A DNA stretch of 41,201 nt from Duganella sacchari. Lineage in GTDB: Bacteria; Pseudomonadota; Gammaproteobacteria; Burkholderiales; Burkholderiaceae_D. The position numbers and the translations under genes were made by a program. The stretch spans positions 1 through 41,201 of the forward strand of contig NZ_FRCX01000023.1 in the NCBI RefSeq assembly GCF_900143065.1, read 5' to 3'. Shown piece after piece: positions 8,945 through 16,828 of this stretch (position 1 is its first letter; the number at the start of each line of letters is the position of its first letter). Under the pieces are notes generated by a model, which saw only the letters and a list, made by a program, of their open reading frames with translations, had not been told where the DNA came from and did no database searches.

Positions 8945-9004
8945 ATTCCTCATATATGAAGATTTTTACTCATATAAATTGCTATTTCCTTATATATGAG
9001 GAAT
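8945..9004. promoter_or_regulatory. Long inverted repeat covering the start of the DUF6471 gene
   Basis: Arms at 8945-8959 (ATTCCTCATATATGA) and 8990-9004 match at 14 of 15 positions, about 45 bases centre to centre. The right arm overlaps the start codon at 8996. A further CATATA lies between the arms at 8971. The spacing fits two bound dimers or a loop, as expected for an autorepressor. The element lies in the 237-base divergent region, so it could also affect the STAND gene. Confidence 0.55.
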
Positions 9005-9259
9005 AATGCGAACTTCATTTCAAATCTGGCAACCCACGTGTACTCGGACGATTGGTCTGAAAAGGCCGCCAACAAGTTGAAGGCCGAACTGCGGCTATCA
9101 GGCGTGGGATACGGCGAGCTCGTCACACGCCTAGCGCAAATTGGCGTCGAGGACACCTACAAGGGCGTCGCCACAAAAATCACCCGCGGGCGATTTACAT
9201 TTGCTTTTTTCATGCAATGCATGAAAGCACTAGGCAAGAATGAGGTGAGGCTTGATTAA
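8996..9259 (+). CDS. DUF6471-type small protein
   Basis: An 87-residue protein with the DUF6471 pattern: a WSEKAANKLKAELRLSG helix, then YGELVTRLAQIGV, then an ITRGRFTFAFFMQCMKALG ending. The family is small, helical and probably HTH-like, and its function is unknown. It sits at the head of the three-Cys/TcmP operon, 74 bases before the DUF5131 start. The start is uncertain: the ATG at 8996 has no Shine-Dalgarno and lies in the arm of an inverted repeat, while an AGGA before an ATG at 9006 serves a different, closed frame. A later GTG in frame is possible. A regulator of the operon is the most likely role, by position. Confidence 0.75.
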   Translation: MRNNANFISNLATHVYSDDWSEKAANKLKAELRLSGVGYGELVTRLAQIGVEDTYKGVATKITRGRFTFAFFMQCMKALGKNEVRLD

Positions 9260-9287
9260 CAAGCTTGTCAAACTTAGTGACATTTTT

Positions 9288-9311
9288 ACCACTGTATTAA
9301 AATACAGTGGT
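9288..9311. promoter_or_regulatory. Perfect 11-base palindrome before the DUF5131 gene
   Basis: ACCACTGTATT (9288-9298) and its exact complement (9301-9311) are separated by two A. The core is AT-rich and there is no good T-run behind it, so an operator is favoured over a terminator. It lies 23 bases upstream of the DUF5131 ATG and 28 after the DUF6471 stop, which fits a separate control point for the three-Cys genes. Confidence 0.5.
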
Positions 9312-9333
9312 CTTACTATTTTGGGAGATCGAC

Positions 9334-10209
9334 ATGGGCGTCAATAGCAAGATTGAGTGGACCCATCACACCTTTAATCCTTGGTGGGGATGTCTGCGCA
9401 TCTCCCCTGCCTGCAAACATTGCTACGCAGAGACGTGGGCAAAACGGGTAGGGATGAACGATCTCTGGGGAAAGGACGCGCCACGGCGCTTCTTCACCGA
9501 CGCACACTGGCGCGAGCCTTTGAAATGGGACAGGGATGCCGCCGCAGCTGGAGAACGACGACGCGTGTTCTGCGCGTCTATGGCCGACGTATTTGAAGAT
9601 CGCCGTGACCTTAACGAAGCGCGTGAACGTCTTTGGGCGCTGATCGAAGCGACACCCAACCTCGATTGGCTACTTCTGACTAAGCGAATTCGTCACGTTA
9701 GAAAACTCGCACCTTGGTCCGGTAAGTGGCCCGAAAATATTTGGCTAGGTACCAGCACTGAAAATCAAAATTGGTTAGAAAAAAGAGTAGACCATTTGCT
9801 TCAACACAATGTAGTGGTACGCTTCGTTTCGGCAGAGCCACTTTTGGGTCCCCTGAATTTGCGACCGTGGTTACAAGCGCCAGGATCGGCGGTACCCGGC
9901 ATCAACTGGGTCATCGCTGGTGGCGAAAGCGGTCCAGAATCTCGCTCGATGAATCCGGCTTGGCCGGAGGACTTGCGTGACCAGTGCAACGAAGCGAACG
10001 TGCCCTTCCACTTCAAGCAGTGGGGCCATTGGGCACCAGAGGAGTTGATTGCAGAAGGTATTTCCGCCCGGGCGCAACGAATCGACGTCGTTGGTCGTGA
10101 CGGCGCCATTATTCGACTGGTCAAAGTGGGGAAAGCCAAAGGTGGTCGTGAATTAGGTGGAACGACGTGGGACCAGGTTCCTGTTATTAGCGGGAGCCTG
10201 CTACGATAA
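9334..10209 (+). CDS. DUF5131 (phage Gp37/Gp68) three-Cys-motif protein
   Basis: A 291-residue protein from the ATG at 9334, chosen for its GGGAGA ribosome binding site. The N-terminus SKIEWTHHTFNPWWGC leads into three cysteines, C20, C27 and C30 (C-x6-C-x2-C), the three-Cys motif that names the partner proteins. Further family blocks follow: WLLLTKR, NIWLGTSTENQ, RFVSAEPLLGPL and WVIAGGESGP ending in FHFKQWG. The cysteine spacing and TIM-barrel-like strand order suggest an iron-sulphur, radical-SAM-like enzyme, but the reaction is not known to me. The family occurs in phages and genomic islands, usually beside a TcmP gene, as here (12-base gap). Confidence 0.88.
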   Translation: MGVNSKIEWTHHTFNPWWGCLRISPACKHCYAETWAKRVGMNDLWGKDAPRRFFTDAHWREPLKWDRDAAAAGERRRVFCASMADVFEDRRDLNEARERLWALIEATPNLDWLLLTKRIRHVRKLAPWSGKWPENIWLGTSTENQNWLEKRVDHLLQHNVVVRFVSAEPLLGPLNLRPWLQAPGSAVPGINWVIAGGESGPESRSMNPAWPEDLRDQCNEANVPFHFKQWGHWAPEELIAEGISARAQRIDVVGRDGAIIRLVKVGKAKGGRELGGTTWDQVPVISGSLLR

Positions 10210-10221
10210 CGGGAAGAATAA

Positions 10222-11508
10222 TTGGCAAAAACTGGCGATAAATGGCAATGGATAATCGGAGACGCACCACCGCCGCTTGATCCACACTCAAAAGTTAAAC
10301 ATCAGCTAGTTAGGGACTATCTCTACAAGTACATTGGCGTGCTGATGGCAAATGCGAAGATGCCGCGGCTACGGCTAACACTGGTCGATGGATTCGCCGG
10401 CGGCGGCCTTTACGCTGACGGCGGCGGCACAGCGCCAGGATCGCCGCTGATCATGTTGCAAACGGCAAGGGAGGCTGAGGCATATCTCAATGCCAGCCGC
10501 ACTCAAACGCCGCGCCAGGTCGACGCCCAGTATCATTTCGTCGAGCTCAACCCAAGCTCGTTCGAATATCTAAAGTACACACTCAAGGGTGAAGGATACG
10601 GCGAACGTATTGGCAAGGATATAGCCCTCTACAACCACAAGTTCGAATCGGTCTGCGCCGACATTGTTGCGGCCGCAGCGGCGCGTAAAGCGGGACAACG
10701 CGCGATTTTCCTGCTCGACCAGTACGCATATGACGATATCGTCATGTCCACGGTCAATAATATCTTCCAGAACCTTCAAGGTGCCGAGGTCATTCTGACC
10801 TTCAATGTCGATTCGCTCCTCACCTTCCTGACAGACAGCGAGCAGTTCCACTCAATAACACGCAGAATCGGGCTGGAAGAGTACATCAACTGGAAGGACA
10901 TAGCCCGCTTGAAAGCCGGATCACATTGGCGGCAAATAATCCAGCGTCAGATATCGCACGGAATCTGGAAAGCCAGCGGCGCCCGCTTCATGACGCTTTT
11001 CTTCGTCACACCACAAGGTAATCGGCCGTGGTCCTATTGGCTGGTGCATTTGTCGAATGCCTATCGCGCGAATGACGTGATGAAAAGCGTACACTGGGAT
11101 CACGGCAACAGCTTTGGCCATAGCCTGGAAGCCGGCTTTTTCCAGATTGGTTATGAAGCCAACAGGGATATCGACGTGACCTCACAATCAGAAATGGATT
11201 TTCAAGGCGCCAGCGCATTTGACGAAACCCTTCACAAACGCAGCGTAGCCACGCTGAAAGATCAACTGCCCCGCATGATCTACGACAATCCTGATGGCTT
11301 GATGTTCAACGATTTGATCTACCAGATCGCCAATCAAACCAACGCGACCGAGAAGATCATAAAGGAATCACTCCACGAAGGCGTTGCGACAAAGGAACTG
11401 CAGGCCATCATTGAGGGTGGAGGGTTGCGCACAAAAGGTACTTCGATCCGAGGGAGCGACATACTGATTCCCAACCGCCAAAAATCGATCTTCCTGGGAT
11501 ACCATTGA
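10222..11508 (+). CDS. tcmP: TcmP-family three-Cys-motif partner protein (first copy)
   Basis: A 428-residue protein read from a TTG at 10222 preceded by a GGGAAG ribosome binding site; no in-frame ATG lies near. TcmP hallmarks are the early LDPHSKVKHQLVRDYL (19-34), VDGFAGGG (55-62), which resembles a methyltransferase motif I, HFVELNP (105-111) and FLLDQYAYDDI (163-173) in the position of a motif IV. These suggest a Rossmann-type, SAM-binding fold. The second half (to residue 428) is helical and ends in a winged-helix-like segment. It follows the three-Cys gene by 12 bases and shares the A of TGATG with the next gene, so all three are coupled. Confidence 0.8.
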   Translation: MAKTGDKWQWIIGDAPPPLDPHSKVKHQLVRDYLYKYIGVLMANAKMPRLRLTLVDGFAGGGLYADGGGTAPGSPLIMLQTAREAEAYLNASRTQTPRQVDAQYHFVELNPSSFEYLKYTLKGEGYGERIGKDIALYNHKFESVCADIVAAAAARKAGQRAIFLLDQYAYDDIVMSTVNNIFQNLQGAEVILTFNVDSLLTFLTDSEQFHSITRRIGLEEYINWKDIARLKAGSHWRQIIQRQISHGIWKASGARFMTLFFVTPQGNRPWSYWLVHLSNAYRANDVMKSVHWDHGNSFGHSLEAGFFQIGYEANRDIDVTSQSEMDFQGASAFDETLHKRSVATLKDQLPRMIYDNPDGLMFNDLIYQIANQTNATEKIIKESLHEGVATKELQAIIEGGGLRTKGTSIRGSDILIPNRQKSIFLGYH

Positions 11509-12713
11509 TGAAGTTTGACCCTCACGAAATCATCCCTCAGGCATACGTCGGCCGAGAGCAAGCGTACATCAAACACCTGCTTCTGGACGGGTATCTTGAA
11601 CGGTTGCTCTACATCGTGGGCTGGAACGCAAGCTTACTTGGGCACGAAGAGATAATTTTCGTTGACTGCTTCGCAGGTCCTTGGCAAGACGATAGTGACG
11701 ATCTGAAATCGACCTCTATTGCCATATCGATGGACGTGCTGTCCAAAGTTCAATATGCGTTGGCCGAAAAAGGTAAGCCTGTGCGGTTCCGGGCGATCTA
11801 CATGGAAATGGATAATGGCGCCTTCGGTCGGTTAAGTCGCTATCTCTCCAGTCACTCGCCGACCAACGTGGAAACCACTGCCCTGCATGGAGATTTCAGG
11901 CAGTGTGTACCAGACATTCTGTCTCATTGCCCACCCAAAAGCTTCGCCTTTTTCTTCGTGGATCCTAAAGGCTGGGTAGCGGTCAGACCGGAAATCTTGC
12001 AGCCCTTACTGGCTCGTCCACGCAGCGAATTCCTGATCAATTTCATGTACGGCTTCGTCAATCGCTTCGCCTCTATGGAAGCACAGCGTGAAGGTATTAC
12101 AGCGCTGTTTGGCGGCCATTTCGATCCAGATAAGCTACCCACCAATCCCGCCGATCGTGAATCATTCCTTCTTGAGCAATACCGAACCGCTCTCGTTTCT
12201 CGGGCGAGCGTCGGGACCGCCAAGGCCCTTTCAGGCTACGTCACAATTCTCGATCCGACTGCAGACCGCACGAAGTATCACCTGATTTATCTCACCAGGC
12301 ATCCGAAGGGTATCGTTGAATTTATGACCCAGTCTGAGAAGCTGTCCGGCGTCCAAGCAGTTGTGCGTGCAGCGGCAAAATTTGAGAAAAAGAATCGCGA
12401 TAACGCCACCCCCGATCTGTTCGGAATCGACGCCAATCAGGTAGATACTCGCGGAGACAACGGCAACGTTCGCCAGGACCTTCTAAAAAAACTCTGGCTT
12501 GATCGAATCGGCGACAAGCCGCTAATGGTCACCGAAGCGGTTTTTGCAGACCTGATTTGCAAAAGTAATTGCTTCCCATCGGAGCTTCAGCTAGCGGTCA
12601 AAGATTTAACTGAACAAGGACAGATCATCAACCGCGATGCCGGACAGTCCAAGCGCTCCAAGAACATCGTGAACTACGAGAAAAAGGAGACCCTTGTCCG
12701 AACCAAGAGCTGA
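11508..12713 (+). CDS. tcmP: TcmP-family three-Cys-motif partner protein (second, divergent copy)
   Basis: A 401-residue protein starting at the ATG that overlaps the upstream stop (TGATG). It carries the canonical TcmP blocks: an N-terminal helix with AYIKHLLLDGYLERLL, FVDCFAGPW (51-59), IYMEMD (97-102), and FFFVDPKGW (148-156), the FxDPxG signature. It also has FLINFMYGFVNRF (175-187) and a helical C-terminus ending in basic residues. It shares the fold plan with the preceding gene but little sequence, so this is an old duplication or two separate recruits. Two unlike TcmP proteins with one three-Cys protein suggest a heteromeric complex. Function unknown. Confidence 0.82.
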   Translation: MKFDPHEIIPQAYVGREQAYIKHLLLDGYLERLLYIVGWNASLLGHEEIIFVDCFAGPWQDDSDDLKSTSIAISMDVLSKVQYALAEKGKPVRFRAIYMEMDNGAFGRLSRYLSSHSPTNVETTALHGDFRQCVPDILSHCPPKSFAFFFVDPKGWVAVRPEILQPLLARPRSEFLINFMYGFVNRFASMEAQREGITALFGGHFDPDKLPTNPADRESFLLEQYRTALVSRASVGTAKALSGYVTILDPTADRTKYHLIYLTRHPKGIVEFMTQSEKLSGVQAVVRAAAKFEKKNRDNATPDLFGIDANQVDTRGDNGNVRQDLLKKLWLDRIGDKPLMVTEAVFADLICKSNCFPSELQLAVKDLTEQGQIINRDAGQSKRSKNIVNYEKKETLVRTKS

Positions 12714-12821
12714 ACTAAGCCTGCTGTGGTGGTGACAGGTATTGCCTTCCAAGTCTGGTCGCAGGTTATGCGATAATTTCCTAGTCGCAACCACCCTGTC
12801 TACGACAGAAGGTTTCTAAAT

Positions 12822-14609
12822 ATGCCTTTATCGTTTCAATACACCACTCGGCCACGAAGCAAAATAGTTTGCAGCGATGACAGCTTCCGACTAAATGGTC
12901 CTCACATGGCATGGTGGCAGTGCGGTTTCAAGAAAAATTATTCCGATGACACCCAGCCCACGGTACTGATGGCGTTTCGGAAAATAGACAGAGGTACTCT
13001 AGCTGACAAGGTGGTCTATCATGAGCTCTCTGTTGCGGCACTAGGGCAAGTCCGCCTGGGCTCGATTTGGCAGGATAGGGAATGCACATCGCAGGCGGTC
13101 TTCGAGGCGCGAACATTTGACGTGGATTTCACCAACGGCTGGAGGTTTACCTCTTTCAAGGAAGCCTCAAAACAGGGGCTCACAGCGCCTTTTCCTCAAG
13201 AAATCTATCCATTGGAGTACAAGTCAGCGGATATGAATTGGCTGCTGGAATTTGATCTCCCAACCGGTGGGAAACTCATCATTCCGTGCATTGAGTTTTT
13301 CGCGCGGTGTTACGGCAGTTCCGGCGAACTCAGGCGCATATTGGCGGCTTATACTTGGGAAGGGCACGCCGAAACGGTAAAGGCCAAATGCTTCGCTCCG
13401 CTCGATACAGAGGAAATCCCCGGCGTATGGCAAGTGCGCCTGCAGCCGCGCCTGCGCAATCGTGATGCGGTGTTCTTGGCCCACGTCAAATACGATCCTT
13501 ATACAGAGTTGGCCGCTAAACGAATTCATAGCCAGATACAGGTGGCGTTTGAAAAGAACAGCTCACGGCCTATTTTCGCCCAAATCGCCCCTTGGTTTAA
13601 AGGCTCGACAAAGTTGATTGTCGAAGGGATCGCATTTGGTAATTCTTTCCTTGCTCTGCGGGTCAACGGAATGGAAGATCCCTCAGGGGATGATGTTGAG
13701 CGGTCCAGAGTTGGTGGCAAGGCGAAAAATCCTGCGCCAGAGTCCGCAAAGACTCGTGCACCTGGATTTCGACCGAGGATGCAAACGCCTCGCCCTATCA
13801 TCAACTTAGCTGGCAATCGCATCGCTGACAGAGACGCAGGTACTGTCGAGTTCGAAGACGACGATTTTGTGACGATCAATCCTCGGCCGATCAAAGACGT
13901 CCAAGCGGAGCAAGCTAAAACAAAGTCAGGAGGGAGTCGCCACGGCCCAGAGACCACGACCTCATCGCTCGGCGAGGCTCGGGGCGCGGGTAAAGGCGTT
14001 GGCCAGGCATCCATTCACGCGCCAGAGTTTCCGAGCAACGGATGGTTGCGAGATATGTGGGATGCGATGATTGCACTTCAAAAACGCAAGGTCATTGATG
14101 CCGTAGACTGGTACACGTATCAGCATGGCTTCAGTGCTTCTATGCCGATCATGCTCATCACAGTGCCTGAATTTAAGAAGAACGACGAGGTCGAAACGAG
14201 AGTCAAAAGTTTTCCATTTTTGGATCGCGAAAAAACTCTCCGGCGAGGCATTCTTGTCGCACGCATTCAACTCTCCGATGGCCCGGTCTACATAGTAGAG
14301 ATAGCCCGCAGCCCAATTGGTAGCGCTTCTTCAGGCGAAGGGGAGCAGTCATTTCAAGGCATCGTTTTTCGGTTAAGCGATGAGAAAGACCTAAATTCCT
14401 GGCTTAGAGAACTAATCGACCTGATACGCCGCAGCGCAGGCGTTCTTAGTCGGATAGGAGGAATTGAAGGAAAGTGCCCTGGAGTTGCAATGACCTTCCC
14501 TCACAACGCCGGCCCCAAACAACTAGCCAAAGGCGTGACAAGGTGCGAGTACATCGTCGCCGCAGCAATTCATGATATTGGTAGCGAGATTAATCTGGAT
14601 GTCGCTTGA
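12822..14609 (+). CDS. TnsE-like protein (tentative), unknown function
   Basis: A 595-residue soluble protein. Residues about 1-290 are beta-rich with an NWLLEFDLPTGGKLIIPCIE block. A polar, charged linker of about 110 residues follows (with EFEDDDFVTINPRP), then a compact C-terminal domain (about 410-595) with VKSFPFLDREKTLRRG and VYIVEIARSP. This two-domain layout, the length and the C-terminal strand pattern recall Tn7 TnsE, the targeting protein for conjugating or replicating DNA, as I remember it. No tnsABC genes are in the window, so it is an orphan here or serves a different role. It follows tcmP after 108 bases and could share its transcript. The family call is weak; coding status is strong. 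Confidence 0.7.
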   Translation: MPLSFQYTTRPRSKIVCSDDSFRLNGPHMAWWQCGFKKNYSDDTQPTVLMAFRKIDRGTLADKVVYHELSVAALGQVRLGSIWQDRECTSQAVFEARTFDVDFTNGWRFTSFKEASKQGLTAPFPQEIYPLEYKSADMNWLLEFDLPTGGKLIIPCIEFFARCYGSSGELRRILAAYTWEGHAETVKAKCFAPLDTEEIPGVWQVRLQPRLRNRDAVFLAHVKYDPYTELAAKRIHSQIQVAFEKNSSRPIFAQIAPWFKGSTKLIVEGIAFGNSFLALRVNGMEDPSGDDVERSRVGGKAKNPAPESAKTRAPGFRPRMQTPRPIINLAGNRIADRDAGTVEFEDDDFVTINPRPIKDVQAEQAKTKSGGSRHGPETTTSSLGEARGAGKGVGQASIHAPEFPSNGWLRDMWDAMIALQKRKVIDAVDWYTYQHGFSASMPIMLITVPEFKKNDEVETRVKSFPFLDREKTLRRGILVARIQLSDGPVYIVEIARSPIGSASSGEGEQSFQGIVFRLSDEKDLNSWLRELIDLIRRSAGVLSRIGGIEGKCPGVAMTFPHNAGPKQLAKGVTRCEYIVAAAIHDIGSEINLDVA

Positions 14610-14619
14610 CTTGGCAAAA

Positions 14620-14752
14620 ACCGGGGCAGCAAAACCAGCCCCATATGCCCCGTCACCTCGCCAGAGACCGCAATTTCGAGGGCTTGCAAGGGCAAGTGGA
14701 TCGGGTCAAGCGAAAACGCGCGAAGTTTGCAGATATCGCAGTCCATACCGTC
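14620..14752 (-). pseudogene. Decayed hipA fragment
   Basis: About 120 bases here align with the hipA segment at 1741-1873 in the same orientation. Shared blocks include CATATG, GGCTTGCAAGGGCA (hipA has GCGCTTGCAAGGGCA) and TCAAGCGAAAACGC. Translated on minus it reads YGLRYLQTSR, as in HipA (YGLRYLRTSR at 35-44), then shifts frame because two bases are missing relative to hipA and reaches a stop. The rest of the gene is absent. It is a remnant of a second hipA-type gene or of a duplicated segment, not a working gene. Confidence 0.8.
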
Positions 14753-14753
14753 T

Positions 14754-15116
14754 CTACCATTCGCCTCGCTGTTTGAGTTGAAACTCCAGGCCGTCCACCG
14801 GCCCGCCCTCGCGATGCCTGTTCAGGCCTACAAGCATCGCGAGGGCTTTGCGGCGTTCCGCGTGCTCGGTGGCCGTCAAGCCAATTGCCAGCTCTGAAGC
14901 CCGGTCCATCGTCGATTCAGCCACTTTCTTGGCGCGCTTATGCGCAGCGAGCACCCTCAGCAGCATGTGAGCATTTGGCATCTTGAGCATGTCTCGCTTT
15001 TTAGCGAGCAGCGCGCGCGCTTTGATAAGGCGACGCGAGGGATTGGGCGCCTTGTGACCGAGCTTTTGAGGTTGGACGGCGCCTACATCAGAACGTAGTT
15101 TCTTGATCGTCTGCAT
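14754..15116 (-). CDS. Hypothetical basic protein, 120 residues
   Basis: The start at 15116 is chosen because a GGAGG (15123-15127 on the complement) lies six bases upstream; the frame is open further back but without support. The product MQTIKKLRSDVGAV... is rich in Arg, Lys and Ala and helical, with RRLIKARALLAKKRDMLKM and KALAMLVGLNRHREGG. No family is recognised. The basic character would suit DNA or RNA binding. The 3' end of the gene contains a perfect 12-base inverted repeat (14806-14817 with 14834-14845). Confidence 0.6.
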   Translation of the reverse strand: MQTIKKLRSDVGAVQPQKLGHKAPNPSRRLIKARALLAKKRDMLKMPNAHMLLRVLAAHKRAKKVAESTMDRASELAIGLTATEHAERRKALAMLVGLNRHREGGPVDGLEFQLKQRGEW

Positions 15117-15313
15117 AATAAGCCTCCTGGGCGGCAATACTTCACTGATGCGCATTACCTTGTAGTTGCATTCAGTGTACCACCGGTGGACTCTTATGAT
15201 CATCAACGCGTAGCCCTCATCTTTTCCAAATTCATGCTGCCAACGCGGTCTCCGGCTCATCAAACCGCACTACGCCGAACACCATGCAGTTGCAAGGGAA
15301 GCACACGAATATC

Positions 15314-15412
15314 GAACGATTCTGGAACGATTCTTGGAACGATTTAATTTCATTATTCCTATAAATATCAATGCATTAACGATAAATCCGATTCTTTTAC
15401 GGAACGATTCTT
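15314..15412. repeat. Short GGAACGATTCT direct repeats
   Basis: Three near-tandem copies of GAACGATTC/T lie at 15314-15323, 15324-15335 and 15336-15345, at 11-12 base steps, and a fourth exact GGAACGATTCTTGG lies at 15401-15414. A partial copy (CCGATTCTTTT) sits at 15388-15398. The 315-base stretch 15117-15431 holds no other gene. The period is close to one DNA turn, which fits a protein-binding array upstream of the gene starting at 15116, or the end of a mobile unit. Confidence 0.6.
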
Positions 15413-15431
15413 GGTGACATAGCCAAACTCA

Positions 15432-15758
15432 TTAGTTGCCTGACGCAGTGGGCGTAACGCTGCAGTCTTTGATATTCAGATATAGCCGTTGTCCACTTCT
15501 CCATTGGGTAGGATCAACTATCGGAACAATGGCATGGCGGGGAGCAAAGCTTCTTAGATAACGAACGTACACATATGGTGACTGCGAATCTGATCCTTTG
15601 CGACAATCGAGACTGGTATGCCGGATTTCTCCGGAAGCCGTACTAACAAAGATGACCGTCGCAACGCGCCACCCCTGATCGTAGTTGTACTTCCCATCAT
15701 AGAGGATGGTACATCCACTAAGCGCCACAACAATGCACAGTGCGAGAATTCTCGTCAT
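15432..15758 (-). CDS. Small lipoprotein, last gene of the arn-like run
   Basis: The start at 15758 gives MTRILALCIVVALSGC, a lipoprotein signal with the lipobox LSGC, and a GGAG ribosome binding site seven bases upstream. The mature part is about 92 residues, beta-rich, with DQGWRVATVIFVSTASG and YVYVRYLRSFAPRHAIVPI. No family is recognised. It follows the ArnC-like gene after 63 bases. A role at the outer membrane is inferred only from the lipid anchor and the envelope-modifying neighbours. Confidence 0.75.
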   Translation of the reverse strand: MTRILALCIVVALSGCTILYDGKYNYDQGWRVATVIFVSTASGEIRHTSLDCRKGSDSQSPYVYVRYLRSFAPRHAIVPIVDPTQWRSGQRLYLNIKDCSVTPTASGN

Positions 15759-15821
15759 TAGCCTGCTCCCGGTTAATCCTGGCCGCACCCTCAATCATTA
15801 AACGTACGACCTGTCGACAAA

Positions 15822-16826
15822 TTAGTGACGGCCAACTGTCCGCCTCTCCACGCCGGCGACATTTCCGTCCTTCGACGCTGAGGCCTGCTCCAGAATCGCC
15901 TGGACCACATAGCGCGGCCGCGCACGCACCTGCTGATAGATCCGGCCCACATACTCTCCAAGCAGTCCGATCCCGAAAAGAATCATGCCCATAAAGAAGA
16001 ACGATATGGCAAACAGCGTGAATAGTCCTTCAGCTTCAGCTCCCCAAAATAGCCGGCGCAAAACGAGCACCGCCACAAGAATTGCAGAGGCGAGCGACAT
16101 CAACATTCCCATCATGGAGAAGAACTGCAACGGCACAAGCGAGAAGCCAGTGACGAGATCAAAGTTCAAGCGAATCAGGCTGTATAACGAGTACTTCGAG
16201 TCGCCGGCCGCTCGCTCCTCGTGCTCGACGATGATTTCCGTTGGATTGCGGGCAAAGCGATAAGCCAGCGCCGGCACAAAGGTGTTCACCTCTGCGCACC
16301 TGTTCACGAGATCGATTACATTGCGTCCGTAGGCACGCAGCATATTCCCCTGATCGGTGATCTTGATGTTTGTGATCCTCTCGCGCAAGCTATTCATGAG
16401 CTTGGAAGCATAGGTACGCCAAGCGACGTCCTGCCGCTTGCGTCGTATTGATCCGACGTAGTCATAGCCCTCGCGAACCTTCATCACAAGATTACCAATC
16501 TCCTCAGGTGGATTCTGCAAATCGGCGTCCAACGTAACAATGATTTCGCCGCGTGCAGCTTCAAAACCTGCGAGGATTGCCATGTGCTGGCCGTAGTTGC
16601 CGTTAAAAAGAACCACGCGAGTTACATCGGATCGCATCCGGAACTGTTCCGCCAGGATTGAAACTGAATCGTCCCGGCTGCCGTCGTTGACGAAGACAAC
16701 CTCGTAGCTCAACTCTAGTACGTCAAGCGCTGGGTACAGCCTGGCAAACAGGGCTGCGAGCCCAGCCTCCTCGTTATAAACCGGGATGACTATGGAAAGT
16801 TCTGGCGTAAACGGCTCTCGATGCAT
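15822..16826 (-). CDS. arnC: ArnC-like family 2 glycosyltransferase
   Basis: A 334-residue membrane-bound GT2 enzyme. The ATG at 16826 is preceded by GGAG; a GTG six bases earlier is an alternative that would overlap the upstream stop. Motifs in order: ELSIVIPVYNEE, the nucleotide-binding VVFVNDGSRDDS, LFNGNYGQHMAILAGFEAA, the DxD in LDADLQNPPEE (D100, D102) and two C-terminal membrane segments before YVGRIYQQVRARP. ArnC moves a formamido-arabinose from UDP to undecaprenyl phosphate. As arnB and arnD are not seen, the sugar transferred here may differ. It overlaps or abuts the synthase gene and is part of one operon. Confidence 0.85.
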   Translation of the reverse strand: MHREPFTPELSIVIPVYNEEAGLAALFARLYPALDVLELSYEVVFVNDGSRDDSVSILAEQFRMRSDVTRVVLFNGNYGQHMAILAGFEAARGEIIVTLDADLQNPPEEIGNLVMKVREGYDYVGSIRRKRQDVAWRTYASKLMNSLRERITNIKITDQGNMLRAYGRNVIDLVNRCAEVNTFVPALAYRFARNPTEIIVEHEERAAGDSKYSLYSLIRLNFDLVTGFSLVPLQFFSMMGMLMSLASAILVAVLVLRRLFWGAEAEGLFTLFAISFFFMGMILFGIGLLGEYVGRIYQQVRARPRYVVQAILEQASASKDGNVAGVERRTVGRH

Positions 16827-16828
16827 GA

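Noticed and set aside
15314..15412. CRISPR array or plasmid iterons
   Set aside because: Repeats are too short and unevenly spaced for CRISPR, and no replication initiator gene is nearby, so they are listed only as direct repeats.
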